A DNA stretch of 64,000 nucleotides from assembly GCA_006503535.1 (NCBI GenBank), contig QYRS01000013.1, positions 682,001-746,000 of the forward strand, given 5' to 3'. Shown in pieces: positions 1 to 7,872 of this stretch (positions are counted from its first letter, which is position 1; each line of letters opens with the position of its first letter). The notes beneath the pieces are model-generated. The model did not search any database and was not told the origin of the DNA. It saw only the letters and a program-made list of their open reading frames with translations. This DNA comes from Arthrinium phaeospermum (taxonomy: Eukaryota > Ascomycota > Sordariomycetes > Amphisphaeriales > Apiosporaceae). Both the position numbers and the translations under genes were made by a program.

Positions 1-505
1 TTCGTCCTTAAATTCCGTTGGCGGCTTTGTGGAATGTGTAAGTGGCCAAGCCGCCTAAACCACGAGTCTCTTCAGAGAGCCACGTATATAGCACTTGCAC
101 TTTCAGACACCGACTATTGTCATATACAGTGAACCGCAGTAGTATACTACTATAACTGCTTGTTTCGAGTACAGCCGGCTATAACGCCTTGTGTTTTCGT
201 TTTTGATATGCTGAAATTTGAAGGGACGGTGCGATGCCCGATTGCCATGCTTGGAGGCTTGATCCCATCCCGTCCCCGCGACTAGCTTTCCGCCTTTGAC
301 CCTTTGCCTTTGTCCATATACAATGATTCTTTGACTCTTGACTCTTAGCTATGCCGGAAGCATGTTGAACATTCATCAGTCTTTGTGGGTTACGATGCGC
401 CACCGCCTCCGACGGTGCAAGGCATCGGCATCGCCCAGGATATCATGTCGACAACTCGTATCCCAGCGCAGCACTACACTGCGAGCGCACAACAGCTGAA
501 GTGAC
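1..505. other. Intergenic, upstream of first gene
   Basis: No supportable gene. Short open frames here lack codon bias and recognisable motifs. The right part is presumably promoter and 5' leader of the gene starting at 506. Confidence 0.5.
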
Positions 506-1924
506 ATGGAACGTCGAGTCGGGGAGCAGAGACCGTCAAACGAAGACCGTGGTCCAGGTCAAAGGCAACAGGGCCAGCATCACCCTGGGGCAGCCTTGCC
601 CCCCGAGGACATTACCAACTATGTAACCAGGCCGTTGCCACAGGTTCCTATCCCGCGGCCGTCATCAAGCTCATCCTCGAACTACGAGCCAGCAAACAGC
701 GCTTCGCGGGACCCCTCCCCAGCGCCGTCTCGAGAAGGAACCGTACTCGATGTTGACTACTCGAGGATGGTCGAAGAATGTGGCGGCACTCCGGATGGGT
801 TCGCACGACAACAGTATCCCAGGCCGGGTCAGAAGAATGTGTCTACGAGAAAGGACATACCCCTAACAATCAACACAGACTACGATGGCCGCAATGGCTA
901 CGGGCTGGTCAGCCCCGTCTCGCCTTCCACCCCCACACAGTCCTATAAGCTACACGTCGTGTCACCTCATTACCTTCCCCGGACGCCGGGCGGGAGTGTG
1001 GACATGCCAGAGCTGATCGACTCCTACAACCACAGCCCGCGTCGAGGAAAGGGCGACCACGCTGCTACAGACGGAGCATACGGGGCCAGAGACGACCGCA
1101 TGACAGTCCACGTTGCCCTGCGCCAGCCCAGTGACGCGCACGACGCCAGGCCAACTCGGACATCGCAGACGTACCAGGTTCCGTCGAGCCTGCGGGTGCC
1201 CAAGCAGCCTCCAGACAACAGGCCGGCCCATAGGCGCAGCGACCCAGGAAGCCCGTTGCCAAGGGATCCATCGATTGCACATGACACCACCCAAGGATTT
1301 TCGCATCAAAGCCACCCCCTTCGGCCAGGGCAGCAGATAGGGGTCCCCGTTCTCCGGGCCCGAAGCCACGAAGACCGAAGAGCCCAACCCGATGGCTCCA
1401 GACGACCAACCCCTCCGAGCCTCAGTAGTAGCCAGTCAAGATTGGAAGGCGCATCAACGCCGCAGCAGAGCAGTAGACCCCCGGCTGCGAGGGAGAAGAA
1501 GATATCATTTGCAGGCCCAAGAGTGAACAGCTACTTGAACCGAGCCAGGGCAAGCAAGCAGACGCCGCCGCCGCCGCCGCCGCCTCCACTGAAGCTGGTC
1601 AATAATCGCACAACGGAAGGGCACATGAAGACGCCATTCCCAGTCAGCTCTTTCGACTCGGACGAGTCGGACGACGACGGGGGAGACAAGAAGGGGCGGA
1701 AGTTCCCCAGTCTGTCGGCCCTGGTGAGCCAGAACCTCCACAAGTCCAGGACCGAGGGCGGCCACCGAGGGTTGGGCGGGCTCGTGTCGCGAGTAACACA
1801 CCGCTTCTCGACCGAAGATCCGAGGAGGGACAAAAGGAGCAACACGGCCGAGCAGGACAGGTATCTACAGGCCGCCCGAGCAGTTCGGCAGCCTCCTCCG
1901 GGCGACGAGCATAATTGGATATGA
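506..1924 (+). CDS. Hypothetical disordered Ser/Pro-rich protein
   Basis: An intron-less open frame of 472 residues beginning at the first ATG. I do not recognise a family. The protein is rich in Ser, Pro, Arg and Gln and looks intrinsically disordered, with a run of eight prolines near residues 353-360 encoded by a CCG/GCC tract. An acidic Asp/Glu/Ser patch (about 384-392) is followed by a more ordered, basic C-terminal stretch containing FPSLSALVSQNLHKSR and GLGGLVSRVTHRFSTED, which could form amphipathic helices. There is no signal peptide or membrane segment. The long open frame and consistent codon use support a real gene; function is unknown. It could be a cytoskeletal or signalling adaptor, but nothing in the sequence proves that. 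Confidence 0.7.
   Translation: MERRVGEQRPSNEDRGPGQRQQGQHHPGAALPPEDITNYVTRPLPQVPIPRPSSSSSSNYEPANSASRDPSPAPSREGTVLDVDYSRMVEECGGTPDGFARQQYPRPGQKNVSTRKDIPLTINTDYDGRNGYGLVSPVSPSTPTQSYKLHVVSPHYLPRTPGGSVDMPELIDSYNHSPRRGKGDHAATDGAYGARDDRMTVHVALRQPSDAHDARPTRTSQTYQVPSSLRVPKQPPDNRPAHRRSDPGSPLPRDPSIAHDTTQGFSHQSHPLRPGQQIGVPVLRARSHEDRRAQPDGSRRPTPPSLSSSQSRLEGASTPQQSSRPPAAREKKISFAGPRVNSYLNRARASKQTPPPPPPPPLKLVNNRTTEGHMKTPFPVSSFDSDESDDDGGDKKGRKFPSLSALVSQNLHKSRTEGGHRGLGGLVSRVTHRFSTEDPRRDKRSNTAEQDRYLQAARAVRQPPPGDEHNWI
1563..1584. repeat. CCG trinucleotide tract (polyproline)
   Basis: A short in-frame CCG/GCC array inside the first gene. It encodes eight consecutive prolines and may vary in length between strains. 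Confidence 0.8.
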
Positions 1925-2426
1925 GCCGGTGCTCTTTCGCGCTGTGCCTTTGCCGGAAGGCGGGAGTATATGATATTGGTGCCTTTGTTGCCAGCATTAC
2001 GGCATTGTCAAATAAGCCGCCGGGCCTCCACTGCACAATATAATCATATAATATAATAACATAAAGTTTGCTGCTACCTCCCAATGTCCGAAGCCACATG
2101 CGTGCAAACTGCGGGCCGAGCGTGCCTGTGGGATACCTTGGATACCCCGCGGTCTAGGTTAAGGCCTTAAGCCGCTGCTCCACGTTTCCAGATTTGGTCA
2201 CTGCAAGGTATCCATCTCCAATCTTCACCTGCACTTACGTACCATCTTATACCATACCTACCCGGCAAGGTACCTAAAACGTTAAGAAAGTAGGCTCCCT
2301 CTGTGTACTACCTAGGTATGACGATGTATGCCGGCTGAAGCAAAGCACACGCAAGATACATTACCTGACCGGAATTGTTAGATCTCCCCTCCTCCTCCTC
2401 CTCTCACCTCCCTCTCTTCGTATACC
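1925..2426. other. Intergenic, promoter of Nudix gene
   Basis: No gene seen. A pyrimidine-rich stretch (about 2385-2420, repeated CTC/TCC) sits immediately before the Nudix ATG, typical of fungal core promoters and leaders. Confidence 0.5.
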
Positions 2427-4034
2427 ATGAACACCACCACCACCACTGCCGATCCACCTCCGCTACCGGTCAATAGCAGCAGCAACGGCATCCAGACCGA
2501 AACTTCCGCCAACCCCACCAACCACTCCGGGCCCGACGTTGATATCATCCAGCGAGCGCTCGACCTCGACCTCACTTCCTACGAGGCGGCGCATTATTGG
2601 GATGCGTCGACCATGGCACCGCTCAACGAAGCCTCGGCGGTCAGTATAATCTAAATCACATTCACGGTTTCATTTCCACTTCCCCCACATCCCCTTCTCG
2701 TCACGCTTTCGTTGCTTGTCCGATATTCGTGGTCTGGCGAAACCCGGCGGTGGTGGTGCCTGTATTCTTTTCTCCCATCATTCTTGCGCGAGCGAACGGG
2801 CGAAGGAATCGCACAAGCGTCATAAGAGAGAGCGAATTGTAAAAAAAAAAAAAAAAAGTGGAAGACACATCTGCAGACAAGGGACCAAAAATGCTGAGGA
2901 GCTCCAAGGCCGCGATCGCGCGCTTACGCGCTTACCGACCACCTCCGTTCCCGACATGGGACCGGCTGCCCGTGAGCCGGCGGGCCGCGGTGCTGATATT
3001 GTTGTTTGCCGACCGCCGCGGGGACCTGCGGGTAGTCATCACGATGCGGGCGGCGAGCTTGCGCAACTTTTCGGGTATGGCCAACACACCCCCGGGCCTC
3101 CTCCTCTCGAGCGGGAAACTGCGGCATATCAAAAGCTAATCGCGAGTGGTGGACACACAGGGCACGCAGCATTCCCAGGAGGCAAGGCAGACTCGGTAGA
3201 AGAGACACCATGTAAGCAATCCCTTCTGTTCTCTCTCCACAATAGAGCCTCAGCACAGATGAGAAGGAAGAGAGAAAGAACTCTAGATGCTGACCACAAG
3301 CCGCCCCATGACCAACAGACCAAATAGCCCGGCGCGAAGCATGGGAAGAGATCGGGCTCCCCCTCGATGACGCCAAGATCCCCAAGCCCTTCCACATCGA
3401 GCCGCTCTGCCAGCTGCCCTGCAGCCTCGCCAAGACGGAGCTGGCGGTGCGCCCCTGCGTGGCCTTCCTGCACGCGGACAACGTCCCGGGCAAGCCGAGC
3501 CTCGTGGTCGACGAGAGCATGATCCCCCAGCTCAACGCCAAGGAGGTCGCCGCCGTCTTCTCGGGCCCATTCCACAACTTCCTCAAGCAGCGCGACGAGC
3601 GCCGCGTCGCCAGCGCAGGCGGGGAGGCGGGGGAGGAGGAGGAGGAGGAGCTCCCCTTCCCCGACGGCGACTGGTACGACGGCCGCTGGACCGAGTGGCA
3701 CGCCGAGCCCTGGCGCATCCACAACTTCTACGTGCCCATCAACAACCAGCGCGTCACGAAGCCGCCGGCGCGGGACGGCGGCCAGGCGGCGCTCGCCGAC
3801 GAGCTCGAGGAGGACGAGGTGCAGCGGTTCCTGGTCTGGGGCCTGACGGGCCGCATGCTCGTGGACGCGGCGCGCATCGCCTACGCCGAGGAGCCCGAGT
3901 TCGAGCACAACGACCACTACGGGGACGAGGCCATCATTGCGCGGCTCGAGGCCGGGGGCATGCTGCCCGAGAAGAAGCGGCGCGAGGTCGGGCTCGACGC
4001 CGTCAAGGAGGACCCCAAGGATGCTAAGATGTAG
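2427..4034 (+). CDS. Nudix hydrolase, PCD1-like CoA diphosphatase family
   Basis: Spliced gene; best model 2427-2639, 2909-3074, 3161-3211, 3319-4034 (381 aa). The family hydrolyses nucleoside-diphosphate-linked compounds; PCD1-type members cleave CoA and its derivatives in peroxisomes or mitochondria. After residue ~70 comes the conserved IARLRAYRPPPFPTWDRLP block, then RRAAVLILL and TMRAASLRNFSG. Splicing at 3161 gives HAAFPGGKAD, and splicing at 3319 gives EETPYQIARREAWEEIGLP, a good Nudix box with the metal-binding REAWEE. The intron ending at 3318 therefore interrupts the Nudix box. An in-frame TAG alternative acceptor at 3327 would delete three box residues and is rejected. The first intron's ends are uncertain (alternative donor 2644 with acceptor 2876). 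An acidic Glu run lies mid-C-terminus. Substrate not determinable here. Confidence 0.9.
2841..2857. repeat. A17 homopolymer in intron 1 of Nudix gene
   Basis: Seventeen consecutive A residues within the predicted first intron; likely length-variable. Confidence 0.8.
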
Positions 4035-4361
4035 TGCAGGATATTCCTGGTTTTGCGGTTTCATTTGAAATAGCTGGCGTGCGGCTGAAAGGGCACTTAG
4101 AAGGCATTGTTTATAGACATGGGGTATTTTGTTTCCTTTGGCGGCCTATTCCATTTGCACTATTCGAAAGTATCCTGCATGCCGGCAACCCCCCTCGCAG
4201 ATCGCCCCAAGGCAAATTGGAGCGCCAAGTATGTGTGTCCTCCCCCTATCACTGCTGAATCACGCGTTTCTGTCGATCCTGCTACTCTACGAATGTAAAT
4301 CTCATACCACGTTTTACTCTCTGTACTCTCATCGCTACTTTCAGATTTGGTATATGGTTCT
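4035..4361. other. Convergent intergenic, two 3' ends
   Basis: Holds the 3' regions of the Nudix gene (+) and copper transporter gene (-). No other gene or clear element seen. Confidence 0.5.
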
Positions 4362-5477
4362 TCAGTGGCATGCGGTCTCCTTGGTAGCACATGTCGACTT
4401 GCCAAACACGAGGTACCCAGCAAAAGCCCCGACGGCGACGGCCACCATGACCCAGCCGTTGTAGGTCATGAACAGCAGCCTGAATATTAGGGTCAGCCAG
4501 ATGTGCGCGCAGCCCGTGTAACGCAGCGGGCAGCAGCAGCAATGGTAGACTTACATGATCATAAATGCATAAAAGGTCTGGACGGCGTATAGGGCGGCCT
4601 TGACGACATGCGAGCGCTTCTCGACGGAGACCTGGCGGTGTCCTGTGGACCAAAGGAACGGCGTGGACTCAGTAACTTGTTCTTCGGCTTCATTCCGCAA
4701 AACAACCATGGTAAATTAGAATCAAGTTCTATCATGTTTGCCCACGGACAGTTTTCTTTTTTTTTTTCTGGTGGGAAGAGAGGAAAGAACGTGTCTGTGT
4801 GTACGGATCGCGCGCATGCAATGTGTGTCTTCTCTCTCTTTCCTTTTCTCGTCTCTCCGCAAGGAAGGCCAAGAAAAGAGAAAAGAGGGCAAAGCTGCAA
4901 GCGCGAAACGCTCCGTGAAGTGGCAGTTTCTAGGCTGAGGGAGTGGCATAAAAGGGGTATGGGAATAGGGGCTCAACTACCACAGTAGCACGCCTTTGGG
5001 GTTGCATGTACATGTAGATAGGTGTAGTAGGGGTTAGGGGGACTCACTCGGAAGACCCTCTGCCCTCCGCGCGGCCGAAGCTTCGTACCGCCGGATGAAA
5101 TCACGTAAAGCCTCGTAGCCGGCGCAGATCAGGACGACCCCCAGCAGGGAGAATATGAGCGAGACGGACCCGCGAACATGCCACTGCTTGAAGACGATGC
5201 AGAGGTTCTTGGTATCCCAGGTAAACAGCATCTAATAAAGCGAGCTCAAGAGTCAGCCCGCGGCCCGGCCCCTTGCGCACTGGAATGGACAGCGTATCAC
5301 GGAAGCGAGCATGTCAAAGCTACAGGAGCCCCTTATGCGCACGTTGGAGGAAGTTGCAAGTCACAGCAGCAGCCCACTCACGTTCATGTTGCACATGTCG
5401 TCCATTCCGCCGCCGGCGCCGCCGTGTCCCATGTCGCCGTGTCCCATGCCACCGTGGTCCATGTGAGAGTGGTCCAT
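4362..5477 (-). CDS. Ctr-family high-affinity copper transporter
   Basis: Four exons on the minus strand: 5477-5382, 5231-5048, 4642-4555, 4479-4362, giving 161 aa. Ctr proteins form trimeric plasma- or vacuolar-membrane channels for Cu(I). The N-terminus is a Met/His-rich copper-binding region (MDHSHMDHGGMGHG onward, also DDMCNMN). It is followed by a first membrane segment after MLFTWDTKNLCIVFKQWHV (VSLIFSLLGVVLICAGYEAL), a basic cytosolic loop, and two more segments. TM2 carries MLLFM, matching the MxxxM selectivity motif, and TM3 carries GAFAG, matching the GxxxG packing motif. The C-terminus ends with Cys-x(6)-Cys-His, a plausible copper-release motif. All introns are GT-AG; the second is long (405 bp). 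The length is typical of short fungal Ctr proteins. Plasma membrane versus vacuole is not resolved. Confidence 0.93.
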
Positions 5478-6757
5478 CTTTTTGTATATTCAGAGGGCTT
5501 CAAGCCGCGTTGTTTCGATCGTGCGAGTGGTGCGCAGGGGATAGAGTACAGCGTCTGTTCGAGGGACGGGTCGGTTAGAAGGCGAATAGAGAGTGTGGGT
5601 GTCCGTCGTCGAGAGCAGGAATGAGGCGCTTCTTATAAAGCTGCCTTGCTCGGGTCCCTCGTTACACGGCACAGGCTGCTACGTTGTTGTGTCGGCGGAT
5701 GGGCTGGGAGGCAGGTACATAGATGCAGATGTAGTAGTAAGTTGGAAGAGTTGAGATACCAATATGATTTGATTGGATGAACCAGGAAGGCGCAACCTTC
5801 AAATGCGCAGGTGAGGGAAATGGCGCGCCCGGATGCGTTTTAGCTTGCTTCTACGGAGTACAAACCCGCGCAAATGTGCTCAAATGCGACTAAGGCGTCC
5901 ACCGTTGGGAAAGGTTACGTGAGCTCGGTCGCAGCGCGTGGCATGTTTCGGGTCGATTTAATGCCATAAAACAACCACTCCTGCCGGCCTATTGGCCTAT
6001 TGGCATACCCTAGCTGGAGCCTGGCAAGCCTGGGTGATTCCCTCCAATGCATCCAGTCTTGCTAGCTGCCGGTCGTCTCAAGCCAGGGATCTCCAAACCA
6101 AGGCCTCCGTCCGTTCGACTAAGTACCTCCTCGTGTCTGTCGAGGTGGTAAACCACATGCACCGGCAAGATCGCTTCAATACGTCTATTCGGCATGAAAA
6201 GAACGAGCAAGTTTTACTCCTATATGCTTTCGACTAAACCGTATATAATTTTAGTATCTACACGCAAGGCCCGAGATGATAGGTATTGATTTCCAGTTTA
6301 TGCCGCCTGTACTATTACTATTAGTGGAATGGGCATATGGTGGGGAAGCGGGCAGTGGGGGTGGTAGTAGACCTCGTTTACAGTAGTGCAGTAAGTGGTG
6401 CGGCAACTCGCGGCTCGCGGATAGCGTCGACAGTGACGGACAACTGCTTGCTTATACATCGGAAGTATGAACGAACGGCCTTCTTGCTTCATATCCCAGT
6501 GAACAACCAGCCAGCTTCATCACATCCTATCATCAGCACCGCAACGTCTTCGAGGGTTTGGAAGCAAAGCAACATACCCAAGCCTCGAATGTCAACCGCT
6601 TGAAGCGCCAACTGTGTAAGTGTCACTCGCTCTCCACACACGTCACACGACTCCCGACCGAGTGTGTCCCTGACTCGTACTAAAAACCCCCCCGCCTGTA
6701 CTGACCCAGCGGGAAGTAGGTAGCACAGCAACCAAGACCCAAACGATATCAACCACC
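5478..6757. other. Divergent intergenic, copper transporter / BNA1
   Basis: Shared upstream region of the copper transporter (-) and BNA1 (+). No gene seen. It contains one copy of the recurrent motif TACGGAGTAC at 5852-5861. Confidence 0.5.
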
Positions 6758-7495
6758 ATGCTTCCCGTACCAGTAAACCTGCCCAAGTGGTGAGTGGCGC
6801 GAGTACCTTTCCGGATCGACAAATGAGAATCTGCTCACGCTTCGCCCCAGGCTGGAGGAGAACTCCCATCTCCTGAAGCCGCCCGTGAACAATTACTGCG
6901 TTTACAGTGATGGCTTCACCACCATGGCAAGTATCCCCCTTCCTTGGGCATTGGAGCAAGTATTGGATAAGATGGGCAAATTCGGTGTAAAGGAGGAATG
7001 CAATCTCATACTCTCTCCCTGCCACAGATCGTAGGCGGTCCCAACGCGCGGACCGACTACCACATCAACGAGACGCCCGAGTGGTTCTACCAGTACCGAG
7101 GCGCCATGCTGCTCAAGGTCGTGGAACCGGAGACGGGCGCCTTCAAGGACGTCGTCATCCGCGAGGGCGACATGTTCCTGCTGCCGGCCAATACGCCCCA
7201 CAATCCCGTGCGCTTCGCCGACACGGTGGGCATCGTGCTCGAGCAGCACCGGCCCGAGGCCAGCCTCGACCGCATGCGCTGGTACTGCCAGGCCGACGCG
7301 GCCGACGGGTCCGGCGGCGACTGTGGCGCCACCGTCCACGAGGCGGCCTTCCACTGCACCGATCTCGGCACCCAGATCAAGGCCGCAATCGAGGAGTTCA
7401 TGGCCAGCGAGGAGAAGCGCCGGTGTTCCAAGTGCGGCGCCCTGGCCGACTCGGTACCCAAGGCCGGCTCGATTCAGGATCCCAATCTGGCTTGA
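6758..7495 (+). CDS. BNA1: 3-hydroxyanthranilate 3,4-dioxygenase
   Basis: Three exons, 6758-6789, 6851-6926 and 7028-7495, give 191 aa. The enzyme opens the ring of 3-hydroxyanthranilate to 2-amino-3-carboxymuconate semialdehyde in the kynurenine route to NAD, using Fe(II) in a cupin fold in the cytosol. Diagnostic stretches are [17 protein letters not shown] followed by [25 protein letters not shown], which supplies the iron-binding His and Glu, and [15 protein letters not shown] with the second His. The C-terminus has two Cys-x-x-Cys-type pairs (WYC...GDC and CSKCG), as in bacterial and fungal forms with a rubredoxin-like metal site. Intron 2 (6927-7027) has a GC donor (GCAAGT) and a CAG acceptor. 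The only nearby GT donor would break the frame. Confidence 0.96.
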
Positions 7496-7872
7496 AATAT
7501 GGACAAAGGGACCAACTGGGGGTGTATCATGCTTTGAACGACGAGTTTTGTTCTTTACTTACATTTTCACAACCAGCACTGGAGGCATGTACACTGAATG
7601 TTTCGTTATGTTCCATTATATTTAAGGGTGTAAGTAGTATATGTATGAATGCCAATATCGCTGTCTCCCCTAATGTCACAACACTTCAGGTGGAGAGGTC
7701 CTTATCCAGGAATGACAGCCCCTTGTTTCGTCTTCGTCTTCTTTTCCCAACCCCCCTTTCAGGTCCCCTAAGAAAATCAAAACGCCAGGCTATGCGTAGT
7801 AGTAACATTTCGTTCCCGCCGATTGGCCAATGTCAATCGAGTGATGCAAATCGGTATTCATTCTCCCCTTGA
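7496..7872. other. Convergent intergenic
   Basis: 3' regions of BNA1 (+) and of the membrane protein gene (-). Nothing else recognised. Confidence 0.5.

Noticed and set aside
3129..4064. 311-codon minus-strand open frame over the Nudix gene
   Set aside because: It is the antisense shadow of a GC-rich exon; its composition (Val/Leu/Gly/Glu repeats) mirrors the codon bias of the plus-strand protein.
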